DNA of 64,000 nt, from positions 1 to 64,000 of the forward strand of contig VWZX01001144.1 of assembly GCA_013399015.1 (NCBI GenBank), read 5' to 3'. Position 1 is the first letter of the stretch; every line of letters starts with the position of its first letter. Below the pieces are notes generated by a model. The model had not been told where the DNA came from. It did no database searches and worked only from the letters and a program-made list of their open reading frames with translations. This DNA comes from Galbula dea (taxonomy: Eukaryota; Chordata; Aves; Piciformes; Galbulidae). Below, piece by piece: positions 1 through 10,955 of the stretch. A program made the position numbers and the translations under genes.

Positions 1-297
1 AGCAGAGGCTGGGAAGATGCTGAGGGCACTGGAGCATTTCTGGGAAGGGGAAAGGCTGGGAGCCCTGGGGCTGCTTAGCCTGGAGAAGAGCAGCCCCAGA
101 GGGGAGCTGCTCAATGCTGAGCAATATCCAGAGGACAGGTGTCAAGAGGCTGAGGCCAGCCTCTGCTCAGTGGTGGCCAGGGACAGGCCCTGGGCAAGCT
201 GCTGTGGGTGACCCTGCTGGAGGAGGGGGTTGGACTGGATGATCCCCAGAAATCCCTTCCAACCCTCACCATGCTGGGATTCAGGGATTCTGTGTCT
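1..297 (+). mobile_element. CR1 LINE fragment, sense, with 3' tail
   Basis: The stretch carries the CR1 3' region in order: an ORF-end segment (CTTAGCCTGGAGAAGAGCAG), a TCAGTGGTGGCCAGGGACAGG block, GGTTGGACTGGATGATCCCC and CCCTTCCAACCCTCACC, ending in GATTCTGTG. It is close to the copy at 13245-13670 but lacks the roughly 90 bp middle section containing the TTGGAGCCCTGGCCCAGGCTG block, so it looks internally deleted. It runs off the left edge. The short open frame across it is a by-product of the repeat, not a gene. Confidence 0.85.
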
Positions 298-1418
298 TTT
301 GAAGCAGATTATTTTAGAGAGCTAGAAATATTTTTTAGGAGAACTGAAGATTGATATTTTCTTAGGTTTGCATATGTTGGATTCCAAAAGAATGAGCTCA
401 GTTATTAGCTATATATGGTACCTGAGTTATCTGAAAGCTCTGGGAAAGAGAAGTGTCAAACAGAGTAGATGTAGCTGTACTATATGTAGGTATTGGAGCA
501 TTCCCTTAGTAGGAGAATATGTAAGTAGTTGTGGAAATCCTTACATGTGTTGCATATGTCACTTGGAGCAGGGATCATGGCTGCTGCATTTTAATGGCAG
601 AAAGTAATGAGTAATACAATCAGGTGCCAGACCATGAGAGTAATGTTATGGCTTAATAAGTTGCCCTTAACCTGAAACATTGAAGGTCTCTTCAAAGGGA
701 ACTCCCTTAACAGCAAATATTCTCTTTCTCTGGTCATGCTGAAGGATTTGCCAACTGTAGTCTCATAAAAATGCCATTATTTTTTATCCTGTTCCCATTT
801 ATAATAGCCCTCACTTTGCTCTGCTCTGAGTCCAAAACAGAAAAGGTTTTACTAGTGCTGTAACTCCATGTCATATATTTTGAGCTGAGATTATCTGCAC
901 TGCATGCAAAAAAGGTCTGTACTCAGTTCTCAAAACTACTCTGCTCTGTGTTGCTTCAGGTATTTGGTTTTCATCTCAGAGGCATGTAAATCCTTCTCTT
1001 TATTTATGATAACCTGAGTTACACACATGAGCAACTTGCACTTCTGCAAATTGACTCCAATTTTGTTCTCTTTCTGCATGTGGTTGTTTGGCATTTACTG
1101 GATCACTGAAAGGGCTCCATCATCTCATTGGACTCATCTTTAACTTCTTTAAAGAGGAATTTGGCACCCATGTGGTTTAGGTTTTGTCTTGTTAATGCAA
1201 AATATCTCTCTCTCTTTCTGTTCTTCTGGTTTATATAGATGTATTGTTACAGTGGCCATCACTTCTTCTGTGTCAAGCACTGCCAGTCAGCTAGAGACCA
1301 TTTCTGCCATCAGTTGGGCTTGTTGTGCTTCTGTCCAGCACAATTTCCTGCCCATTGAGATCACCTCTGAAATAACCAGTTTCATAGTATTCACACTTTC
1401 TTTTCTTCTTGTACAGAA

Positions 1419-1800
1419 TCACAGACTGCTTTGGGCTGGAAGGGGCCTTTCAAGGTTGTCTAGTCCAACCCCCCTGCAGTCAGCAGGACGTCTGCAACTA
1501 CAGTAGCCCCAAACAACCCAGAATGGTTCCAGGGATGGAGTGTCTACTACCTGCCTGTGCTAGTGTCTCACCACCCTCAGTATAAAATAGTTCTTCCTTC
1601 TGTCTAGCCTAAATCTCCCTCTTTTAGCTTCAAACCATGGCCCCTTGTCCTGTCACAGCAGGCCCCCAGCTTTCTTTAAGTCCTGAAAGGCTGCAGTAAG
1701 GTCTCCCTGGAGCCTTCTCTTCTCCAGGCTGAACAACCCCAACTCTCTCAGCCTGTTCCTGTAGCAGAATGCTTCCACCCTCTGATCATTTCTGTGGCCC
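1419..1800 (-). mobile_element. CR1 LINE fragment, antisense
   Basis: Starting with GAATCACAGACTGCTTTGGG and TCTAGTCCAACCCCCCTGCA, this is the reverse complement of a CR1 3' end. It continues through the GTCTCACCACCCTCAGTATAAAA, CTTGTCCTGTCACAGCAGG and CCAGGCTGAACAACCCCAACT blocks typical of the element. The segment to about 1985 may be a 5' continuation, but I do not recognise it with confidence. Confidence 0.85.
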
Positions 1801-4800
1801 CACAGGAGTGCTGCCAAATTCCTGACCATGATACCTGTCTGGTGATGAAAGAGATGTGACAATGCCCTGCTGTCAGAGTATCTCTGGCAAAGCTGCCTGG
1901 TGGCTGATGCTGGCACTGCCATAGAGTGCAGGTGTTCCACAGAACACCTGGAGAAGCTTCTGGGGCTCACAACAGAAAGGGCACTGGGATCATTCTTTCA
2001 CAGTGGCCATTTCTGAATTACTCTGCAAGCTTCTAATTGTTTCAGGCTTCAATAGAGAGATAATTGCCTCATGGTATCTTACTGAGCTCCTAGATCATCC
2101 TTACTCTTTTGGGAGTGGAAACCTAACATTAGCCTCCTACACTTGCTTTCCTCCTTGGAGAACCAAGCAAGATGCTGCTGAATGGTCATTAAACAGCTGA
2201 ACAAGAACTAATGTCTTCAGCAAACAACTCATCCATCAATTACTCTGTCAACATGACAGATCAGCAAACAGTAGGTTCATGTCCAAAATGTAACTGAACT
2301 CAGATGGGTGAAGCTGTTGTGCTAATTAAATTCCAGTGACAGGATACAGCAGTGGCAAAGCTGGCCTAGTGCTGAGTGACTCTAAAAAGATCTTTTCCTG
2401 CATGTCTGCAGGATGGATTTCTTACCTGCAAGTCTCCATTGTTAATATTTGCTCTCCCTCCATGACTCCTGCACACAAAGTCAGAGAATCTTTAGTTCAA
2501 AAGGTATTTATTCATGCTAGTTAGGATGTAAAGGCAATTCTATTTTTCCTGCTCTCTATTTTAGTTTTCTGATACTGCATCAGTAAATGCTTGTAGCCAC
2601 CTGTAAAATACCTAAATCAGCAGCACAGGAGTTCACAGTTTCTGAAATCACAACTGGAACTTACTGGACTATGTGGACAGCAATGTTTTGGCTCTGTAAC
2701 CCCAGAGCTTGCTGAAGAAGATAACTGTAACAAGAGCAGGCATATTTCCTTTGCTCTGTGGAAAGCAAGGGATGGAAGAGCAGTGCCTGGTCTGGGTGGT
2801 GCTTCAGTTGCAGGAGAAGGGAAGTGTGCTGAGAGAATCCTAACTGAAAACATCAAATCCTGTTGTATCACTTGGGCTAAAAGTACTCTAGAGGAACTTT
2901 GGTTGAAAGTAAGGGCTAGGACAGACCTAAATTCCACTAACCCAACACAAAACAGAAACCAAGAAGAAAAAGGAGGAGCTAGACCAATGTCTTGGATGTT
3001 GAAGGGAAAGGTCACACATTAGGTTTGAAAAGGTTTACTGTGTTACCAGCTCTCAGGACTCAGTTAATATAACCACTGTGCAGATGGTTTAGTTAGCAGC
3101 ACAGCAGCCAAACACCTTTCCTTTTGAGATAAATAAGGATATTTCATCATTCATGGCATTTTTCTTTTTACCCCCTGAGTCCTTCTGAGGCTGGTAAGCT
3201 CCCAAGGCTTATTTTATCCCATTTTGCATGGATATTCATTTGCACTGTATTCTTTCTCAGTGTGAGAATTTGCTTTGCAGAATTTGGCTACTCTTCTAGA
3301 GTTCTATGTACACAAAACTGTAGAAGTCCTCATCAAAATCCCATTCCCTTTTGAGGCTCTCAGAAATCTAGGCCTTACTCAAGCTCATTAGGACTCCCAG
3401 GTAGGTCAGGATTTTGTGAATCTCTCTGTGTTTTTGGCTCAAGATGCAGAAATTCCTCCAGTTGGAGGCAAGACTTGGTGGGGTTTGGCTTCCTTGTTAA
3501 ACCAGGAGCTTATGTGGCTTTCTGATTGGTTTTAATGAGGAGAATACTTTCAATTGAGGAGAGTGAGGTTTTAAACTCTAGTTTTTCTAAAGCTTCAGCT
3601 GGTTGAGGTGAGTTGAATTTTTAACAGATCTGTGGTATTCTTTTAACTTCAATATCACCCCAAATCTAGCAGGATTTCCTACTGTTGTTCAAGGGCAGTT
3701 TGTATTTTTTTGGGCTGTTTTTACAGCTGCTACTCATGTTACCAGAAATATTTCTCTCTGCTTCACAAGCCTCAAATACCACATCATTTGACTAGTAATC
3801 AACATCTGCCTAATTTCAGCTGCAGAATAACACTCTCTTTATGCTCTCAAGCCTGTAGAACAACATCCATGATGTTATTGTAGATTTCCATTCATAGCTG
3901 CCTGCTCCTCCCTCCCTGCAGAAAACCTCCAAGTCACTGAGATACTTTTTAATGAGAAAGGGAGGGATTAAAGTTGGGAGGTTAATAGGATTAAGAGTTT
4001 GGCAGTCTTTCATCTTCTGGGGTTTAGATATTATTTAATCTTTGTTTCTGGGCTTGACTCTTGTTTTCCACCCCAGTCTGTGTAGAATGTTGGGTTTGGA
4101 ATCATGGGATTTAGCTTCTTAGCATTATAATGCATGATTTTAAATAACAGTACCACAAGTCCTCAGTTTTCTTATCCTGCATTTCTAACATACTCAGCAA
4201 TGAGGCAGTGTTATTAAGTTACCTCTAAATCAAGCAACAACTAGCAGAAGTCTTCTGAGATTTCATTTTCACTATGCAATACTCAGCTCTGTTGGGGTTG
4301 TTTTTTTTCACTAAAGCTAAATTATTTTACAGTTCTCAACTGCATTCTCACTGTCAGGAGTGTTGTGCTCAGGGGATTTGGCTCCTTACAGTTCTCTCCT
4401 GTTGTTCAGTTCCATGATGCCACCTCATTTTACAGCTAGAACTTTGAAGCTGTTGGGAACACTGCCATGAAAAAGTTCAAGGAGCAGAGGAGAGTGACTG
4501 CATTTTTCCAGGCTGAGCCCCATTTCTGGGCTCAGATGGCAGGCTTCTGAAGAACAGCCCTTTCCAGAAGGCTGGAAATCATTTCTTCATTTTGCATGAT
4601 ACTGGCAGTGCAATTGAAGCCTTGAATTCAGAACTGAAAGGTTAGGAACCTAACTAGGTATGGAATTGTGAAGGAAGTTCTCCAAATGCTTGCTCCTAGC
4701 TTAAAACCTCAAGTAGAGGTAGGGTTATGTGTTGTAGAACTTCTTCAGGTCTTTGTCCTAAACAGAAAATACAGTCTTTATCCTAGGAAGATGTTTCACT

Positions 4801-5479
4801 AACATTCTGTTCACTGTGAGCTGCAAGTGGAAGGACTTAAAACAGCTACTCCCATACAATCCAGAGAACATGGATCTTGAGGTGCTGCACATTGACCAGA
4901 CAGGTACAGACACATGCAGGTGTAAGCAGTGATGAGCAGCACAGCACCTCTGTAGTCCCTGCAGTCAGTTTTTGCTGTAGTTTGGAAAGCATTTAGAAGT
5001 CTCAGGCTCCAATGCCAAGAAATTTGTAGGTGCTGCAGTTATAGCTTCATTGTAATCCTCAGACACTGGTACAGTGCTGAGCCTCTGCAGGCTGGCAGGT
5101 GTTTTATCTTCAAGAGCTTCACTCAAAGTGCAGCAGTAGCTACATTGAACTAAATAACTTCCTAGGATTCCTGTTCTCTAGAGGGTTTGGTTTTTATTTT
5201 AATTTTAATTGAAAATACTATTCATGTGTATAAAATATGTCTCAGAGACAAGGAGGAACAAGTAAACTCTGTTTCTTTTGTAGTTCCTTGTATAGCTGAC
5301 CTGGGCAGGACAGTGCTCAGCCCAAACAGGTGCAAGATGGGTTTGGTATTTATATCATTTACAAGTCTGTTGAAATGTGACTTAGGGCTAAAATGTCTGA
5401 GTAATTTTTGTTACTGTTAGTCATGTAACAAAAAATGGGTGTAGGGAAGATGTAGGACTGAGATGTTGTACTTAGGGAC

Positions 5480-5580
5480 TTGGTTTAGTCTTAGGGACAG
5501 TGGCTTTAGATGATGGTGATAGGTTGCTGGTTGGACTTGATGATTTTGGAGGTCTCTTCCAACCTTGATGATTCTGTGAA
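5480..5580 (+). mobile_element. CR1 3'-tail fragment, sense
   Basis: A short 5'-truncated copy with the CR1 terminal motif: GGTTGGACTTGATGATTTTGGAGGTCTCTTCCAACCTTGATGATTCTGTG, read here as its parts GGTTGGACTTGATGAT, TCTCTTCCAACC and GATTCTGTG. Only the final ~100 bp remain. Confidence 0.8.
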
Positions 5581-6059
5581 GTGTTACTGGTTCCTGCATG
5601 CCAGCATTGTTTCCTGAGCAGCTGTGGGACTCTGGAGCACAAGGCTGGAGTTCAGAATTTCTCAGCCACTCTCTGAGGACCTGGGGCTAAGAGATTTACC
5701 TCATTTCCAGCACCTCTGCATTAAACCTACCAAACATGAATAGCAGTACTTTGGAGATCAGTTTAATTTCTAGCTGCTTTTAAGATGATTTATTGGTTAA
5801 TCTAATGAAGGTTCTGAAAACACTGCTCTGGCAGCATGTTCAGTCAATGCCACTAATACAGTCTTGGAACCTCTTGTTCATATTAATTCCTGCAAGGAAC
5901 ATGTTCAGGTGCTGAGCTTTCCCTTTTGTATGACAGAGAACTAGAACACCAGAAGCCCAGAACATTATTTCTGTAATTGAATTCACAGTACTTGGAATAG
6001 AAACTCAGCTTTCAAGTCTCTGTGGGACCCCTGAGCAATGGTAGCTGTATAATCCTTTC

Positions 6060-6590
6060 CAGTCCAGAGGGACCTGGGTGCCAAGGTCTTGCCCTTGGGT
6101 CATGGCAGTTCCCCAGTATCAGTACAGACTGGGTGGTGAGTGGATTAAGAGCAGCCCTGCAGAGAAGGACTTGGGGGTAGTGGTGGGTGAAGAGCTGGAG
6201 GTGAAGAGCTGGGAGCAATGTGAGCTCCCAGCCCAGAAGCCATGTCCTGGGCTGCATCTCCAGCAGTGTGGCTAGCAGGGCAGGGAGGGGATTCTGCCTC
6301 TGCTCTGCTCTGGGGAGACCTCCCCTGCAGTGCTGGGGCCAGCTCTGGAGTCCTCAGCACAGCACAGACATGGACCTGGTGGAACAGGTCCAGAGAAGGC
6401 CACAGAAATGATCTGAGGGCTGGAAGCCCTCTGCTGAGAGGACAGGCTGAGAGAGTTGAGGTTGTTCAGCCTGGAGAAGAGAAGGCTCCAGAGAGACCTT
6501 GCAGCAGCCTCCAAGTACTCAAAGGGGCCTTTAGGAAAGATAGGGACAGACTTTCTAGCAGGACCTTTTGGGACAGGACAAGGGCTGATG
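6060..6590 (+). mobile_element. CR1 LINE internal fragment, sense, missing its 3' tail
   Basis: It matches the larger CR1 at 34440-35412 block by block: AGAGGGACCTGGGTGCCAAG, CAGTATCAGTACAGACTGGG, CTGGGGCCAGCTCTGGAGTC, CACAGAAATGATCTGAGGGC, GTTGTTCAGCCTGGAGAAGA. Homology stops near 6590, before the CCCTTCCAACC/ATTCTGTG tail. CR1 copies usually lose their 5' end and keep the tail, so this one has probably been truncated by a later deletion. Overlapping frames of up to 145 codons here are relics of the element. Confidence 0.85.
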
Positions 6591-7737
6591 CTTGCTCACA
6601 GCAAGCAGTGTCTGAGATGAAGAACATGGTGAGTGCAATAGAGTCATGTAGTAAGAATAAAGTAGAAAGTCTGCTTTAGTTTCACTCTTCCCCTTTTCCC
6701 CTGCCTTGGATGAAGTACTGTTCTGCATTTCTAGTACATTTTCCAGGGCTGATTTTTCCCACCAGGCAAAGTTACTTCCCACTCTAATAATGTAAAAATT
6801 AATAACATTCCAGTACAAAAGTGGATATTTTATTACAGAGAGGCAAAATGGGGGGGGCACTGAGCCATGAAGGCTTTCATCTGAAATTCAATAGTAAAGA
6901 AATAGCATATTGCAATTTTATCCCAGAGGAGCTGCCTCTGAAAACTTCATTCTGGTGTATTTAAATAAAATTTTTACTGTTATTTTTTAAATGTGATTAA
7001 AGTTTAATATATCATCTGGCACATCTTTACCATGCCTGATCTCAGTGATCTTAGGAGATTTTAACAGGCTGTAAATGCTGCCAAGCTCCAGCTGTAAAGC
7101 TCCCATCATATTTCAAAGTGTGCCATTCTTCTCCAAAGCTATAGAACTAATCTCTGAAGCTAGTTCATGTATTTATTTGCATTTCTGTCAGAGTGTGGTG
7201 CCCAATATTCAGTCAGAATATTATTTTCCATAGATGTTTAAGGCAGTTTAAATCAGAGCATGCCTGACTTTAAAGGGAAGGGTTCTGCAGTTACAGAACT
7301 AAGAAGTGCAAAGCATGCAGATGTTTGTCCTGCTGCCCAAAAGAGAACCTAGCTTATGCCTGAGGGGGAGAAGACATCATGAATGAAACCTTAGCAAGGA
7401 ATGAGTCCTCTCCACATGGACCATTTCTCTCTACAGGTTGTCTAATCTGGTGTGAACATTGGAAGGCTGAAGTCAGTGGCCAGAGGAAAGCTGTTATCTT
7501 GACCCTGTCTGATCAACTGGTAATTAGCAGTGCAGTGCATGGAAGTGGTGTTTAATTAACCTCCCATTTCCATTGCCAGTGGAAGGCCTCTGGAGAAGCA
7601 CAGGAGTTCATTGGGGTTTGAAGGCATTCAGCACATTTTGGGAGGGTCTCAGCACCAGTTAGAACACAAGAGGAATGTGTCTTCCTTTCTTTATCTAAGG
7701 TGTGTACCTTCCTGGTGCTGGGCCTGCCTACAAATGA

Positions 7738-7885
7738 ATCCCAGACTAGTGGGGGTTGGAAGGGACCTCTGGGGGTCATCTGGTCCAACCTCCCTGCTCC
7801 AGCAGGGCCACCCACAGCAGCTTGCCCAGGATCACCTCCAGCTGCCTTGGGAATCTCTCCAGAGAGGGAGACTCTGGAGAGAAGA
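7738..7885 (-). mobile_element. CR1 3'-end fragment, antisense
   Basis: Reverse complement of the CR1 terminus: GGGGGTTGGAAGGGACCTCT, CATCTGGTCCAACCTCCCTG, then CACCCACAGCAGCTTGCCCA and GGATCACCTCCAGCTGCCTT. It belongs to the same subfamily as the sense copies at 1-297 and 13245-13670, which carry the complementary GGCAAGCTGCTGTGGGTG block. Confidence 0.85.
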
Positions 7886-9948
7886 GTCTGGTCAAAGAAG
7901 ATTTCTCTCCTTTGAAGTGCAATTTCAAACTGCTGAGAAGTTAATGAAAACTGCTCAGATTTGTCCAGGGTCACACCCTCTTAAGGCCACAGGAGAAGAT
8001 TAAGTGCCAAAGCCAAGGTCAGATAAATGGCAGGGCTGTCACAGCACACCTGATTTACTGCCCATCCTTACTCTTCTGCCCCTGGGGTACAAGCTCTTCA
8101 GGTGTTCCTCAGTTTAGTTTCAGGCAGGACCAGGAACTCTCTTGTGCTCTAGGTCTATCAGAAAGGCCATTCTTTCTAGCAAGTGATTCAGGTTCTGTGG
8201 TAGCTGTGGGTATTTAGAGAAAGTAAAGCCACAAAAGCCTCCTTACAGAGTGTCACAGCACTAATCCTGTGCACAAAAGTGAAAGTGAAAAGAGCTTGTC
8301 CCAGACTTAATTCATTTCTCTGCTTGTTTTTGCCTTGGGCATCTGATAAAAATGCTGAGGTTTCTGAGCAGCTTCACGTGTTCTGTTAGAGGCTGAAGTA
8401 ATGTCTGTTGATTCAAGCCCCTCCACCTCCATTTTCACTCCACCCAAATCACAAGTGATCCCCAAGGAAGCTAAAAATCTTACAGCTATGTAGTGAAAGT
8501 GAGAAATAATGCAGTAACTGAAGTACCCAGAGTGGCTGGTAGCTCTGGGAGCAAGTCTGAGACTTCCCCTTTGCTGTGGAATGTAGAGGCATGCCATGGT
8601 TTCTGGGTTTTTAATGAGATGGGCTAGGGTTTTATTCTGCAAGGAAATACTTGCATGTGTTTGTGGGTCCAGAGATGGATGGACTTAAAAATAGCTGGAA
8701 GAAAGTGGAAGGGGCTCAGCAAATAGCTGGGTTAGCATTGTACTGCCCTAGGTTTTGGTAGCTGAAGAGCTGTCGCTTTCTTTGTTTATCAGTGTCTTGG
8801 AAGGATGAAAATGTTGATGTTGAAGTACAGATCTTCCTTTTAACCTTCAGTCTTTGGGTGTGGTGACTCCAACAGGAGAAGTTTGAGGTCTGTTACTGCA
8901 GGGGACACTCACTGGCAGGGCCTAGGGTTCAGAGCCCTTCTGAAGAACTAGGTGGTCCTAAGGACATGGTGTCTTCAGACCTGCTTGGCTCTACAGGTAG
9001 AGGCACAGCCCTTGTTCCTAAGGCATGGTTTAAAATGATACATACTGACCAAAGGGATCCTTGACACAAACATTCCTTAGCCAGAAGATGCAGATGACTG
9101 AAATAGGAGTATTTATGGAAGTGAGAGGTTGAGCATCAAGTCCAAATATAAAGTGGCTCTATTTTACAATCTTCAGTGTTTAAAGATTAAGGTAGCATAT
9201 AGCTGCCTTTTGGAAAATGTATCTGAGAATGGACTAAATCTTCATCTCTACCATAAGAGTAGCTTCCCTAATCAGTATTTTGAGTTTCCTCTGTCCTGTG
9301 AGGCTGTTGATTTGATCTCCCCATTAGCCTGTTGAAGAAGTGTCCCTCTCTGCTGTACAGGAATGCACCAGACTAAGGGTTACATCTCTACAAATACCGT
9401 TAAGCTCCTGGTAGCACAACCTCTGTGTGCTTTCACAGCCTAGACAGCCCCGAGTTTGTAATGCCTGGTGTAGGTAACTTCAGGGAAAAAGGTTGCTTAA
9501 CACAAGCAGATTAAAAACCAATTTAACTGATGGCCACAAACAGAGCTTAGGGTTTGTCATGGCTACAAAGATTTTCCCTCCGGGTATAAAAGCAATTAAT
9601 CAGTATGCAGGAGGGATTGCCTGCCCCTTAGAGATGCTAATTCTGTGACACTTTGGAAACTCATGTTCTACATTTACTGTTCACACTAGATGGAAGCTAA
9701 CCAGCCCTAGCTTGAGCTAAGGCAATCAAAAGACTGCAAAATGTCACATTTTCTTATCCCCACGCAGGCTAATTTTGAGATCTTTGGTTTCTTTCTGTCT
9801 GTTGTTTGTCAGCACTGACTGAATATCATGAAACACAACTGCCCCAAAGACTGCAAAGTTCCATTAGTGCAGAGCTGCTTTGGCCAGTGTGTCTGCAGAA
9901 AATAAAGGAACTATCAGCTTCCTGCTGAAGTATTTTTGGAAAATGACT

Positions 9949-10003
9949 AAAAAAAAAAAATCAACCCACCCCCAAAAACCAATGAAAGAAAAGAAAGAAA
10001 GAA
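9949..10003. repeat. Poly(A) run followed by GAAA-type simple repeat
   Basis: Twelve A residues at 9949-9960, a short C/A spacer, then GAAAGAAAAGAAAGAAAGAAA. Low-complexity sequence with no associated element recognised. Confidence 0.8.
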
Positions 10004-10157
10004 ATTGAAGTCTAGCAGAACAAAGATCAAGTGTTTCAACATGTTATCACTGAGGACTTCTCTTTGGGTGGAGTTTTTTTCTGGTTTATTTTTCCCTAAA
10101 GTGCTATAAAAAATATCTATATGCATAGTTTACACATAGCAGGCATAGTTAGCTGGA

Positions 10158-10202
10158 ATACTCATAGTATGCTTTGGGCTGGAAGAGACCTTGAAAGGTC
10201 TT
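10158..10202 (-). mobile_element. Short CR1 3'-end remnant, antisense
   Basis: TGCTTTGGGCTGGAAGAGAC followed by CTTGAAAGGTC matches the start of an antisense CR1 tail, as at 1419-1470. Only about 45 bp are recognisable. It lies about 330 bp inside TIMP4 intron 1 from the splice donor. Confidence 0.55.
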
Positions 10203-10536
10203 TTCTCTTACAGATACACAGTTAGCCATTTGGAAGTTCAGTTATTCCTCCCTGCTCACACGAAGTTTAGGACCTCATATAGAAACCATTCCTCTTGCTT
10301 TTCAAAGAGGGCAAATAAAACCCCAGCAGTTTCAACAGCTCGGAACCACAAAATACTCTGGAACAACAAGAAAAGCAGAACAGCCACTACCATATATATA
10401 TTTTTTTTTCCCCCCCATAGCCTCCCTCCCCCCACCCAAAAAGGGGTTTGGAATCTGTGGGGCTCCCAGGTCAGCTGGTGCCCCAGGAACAGCGAGAAGG
10501 CCAGGGCCCAGGTGAGCTTGGCAGAGGCAGACTCAC

Positions 10537-10666
10537 CCAAAGCAGCATCGCAGATGAGGTGCTGGGGGTGCGCGGGGGCACAGCTGCAGCCCTCGGCCAG
10601 CTCCCTCCCGCGGGGAGCCAGCAGCAGCAGCACCGACAGCAGCGAGGTGCTCACCAGGGGCTTCAT
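10537..10666 (-). CDS. TIMP4: TIMP4 coding exon 1 (tissue inhibitor of metalloproteinases 4), partial gene
   Basis: TIMPs are secreted inhibitors of matrix metalloproteinases; the free amino group and carbonyl of mature Cys1 chelate the catalytic zinc. The exon encodes 43 codons plus one base. Residues 1-26 form a signal peptide with a hydrophobic core (LLSVLLLLAP), followed by the mature start CSCAPAHPQHLIC, giving Cys1, Cys3 and Cys13 in the invariant TIMP spacing. CSCAPAHPQ matches TIMP4; TIMP3 starts CTCSPSHPQ and TIMP2 CSCSPVHPQ. The ATG at 10664-10666 is the only one that places a signal peptide correctly. The exon ends in phase 1 (TTTGG, then GTGAGT, on the - strand), the junction needed to continue into the Val-Ile-Arg-Ala-Lys block. 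It is nested antisense in SYN2 intron 5, as in human. Exons 2-5 were not found in the window, so I cannot say the gene is functional. Confidence 0.88.
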
Positions 10667-10800
10667 CCTGCCGCTCTCAGCCGAGAGACGAGGGTTCCCT
10701 CCGCTTGGCTTGGGAGCTACACCTCCTCAGAGCTGGCAGACTTCTCCAGAAGGCAGGCTGCTTGAGGAAAGCTCCGAGCACAGCCTTACGGTTACCGACT
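10667..10800 (-). promoter_or_regulatory. TIMP4: Probable TIMP4 5' UTR and start region
   Basis: This is the stretch between the TIMP4 start codon and the position about 30 bp downstream of the TATA-like box. It is richer in G+C and CpG than the surrounding intron, as expected of a promoter-proximal first exon. The upper limit is inferred from the TATA position, not from a transcript. Confidence 0.5.
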
Positions 10801-10827
10801 TCTCCTTTCCCTGACATGGGACTCTCT

Positions 10828-10834
10828 TATTTAT
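10828..10834 (-). promoter_or_regulatory. TIMP4: TATA-like box of TIMP4
   Basis: On the - strand this reads ATAAATA within GGCCATAAATAAGAG, about 160 bp upstream of the TIMP4 ATG. It is flanked upstream by a GC-rich GGCGGGG stretch (about 10836-10842) and a GGCGGAG stretch near 10858-10864 on the - strand. Position and composition suit a core promoter; use is inferred. Confidence 0.5.
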
Positions 10835-10948
10835 GGCCCCGCCAGTAACTCCTAACTCCGCCTTCCTGGAAGGAAAACGCACAGCATTGGTGAAAGTTAC
10901 TGTACCAGGCGAGAGGTTACCTTAGGAAGCATTGCAGTGCTGCCCTTC

Positions 10949-10955
10949 TGAGTCA
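10949..10955. promoter_or_regulatory. AP-1 consensus upstream of TIMP4
   Basis: A perfect TGAGTCA lies about 115 bp upstream of the TATA-like box. ETS-type cores (AGGAA/TTCCT) lie between them near 10862-10877. AP-1 plus ETS elements are established in TIMP1 promoters; their role here is inference. Confidence 0.45.

Larger units (their letters stand above)
1..10536. other. Shared intronic DNA: SYN2 intron 5 (+) and TIMP4 intron 1 (-)
   Basis: No coding exon was recognised on either strand left of the TIMP4 exon. I looked on the - strand for the conserved later TIMP blocks (VIRAK, the YEIKQIKMF region, CNYIEPW, NCGCQ, CSWYRG) and on the + strand for SYN2 exon 5 (the YYPNHKEM region), and found neither. 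What is present is CR1 fragments, listed separately, and unique AT-rich sequence. The search was by eye, so a strongly diverged short exon could be missed. Confidence 0.6.

Noticed and set aside
2617..3015. 132-codon - strand open frame, tested as a possible later TIMP4 exon
   Set aside because: It lacks the conserved TIMP cysteines and motifs and any matching splice context.
10256..10536. Continuation of the TIMP4 open frame past residue 43
   Set aside because: After the GTGAGT donor the frame no longer resembles any TIMP; it is intron read-through.
10191..10814. 207-codon + strand open frame
   Set aside because: It lies antisense over TIMP4 exon 1 and its GC-rich surroundings, begins in a CR1 remnant and shows no recognisable domain.
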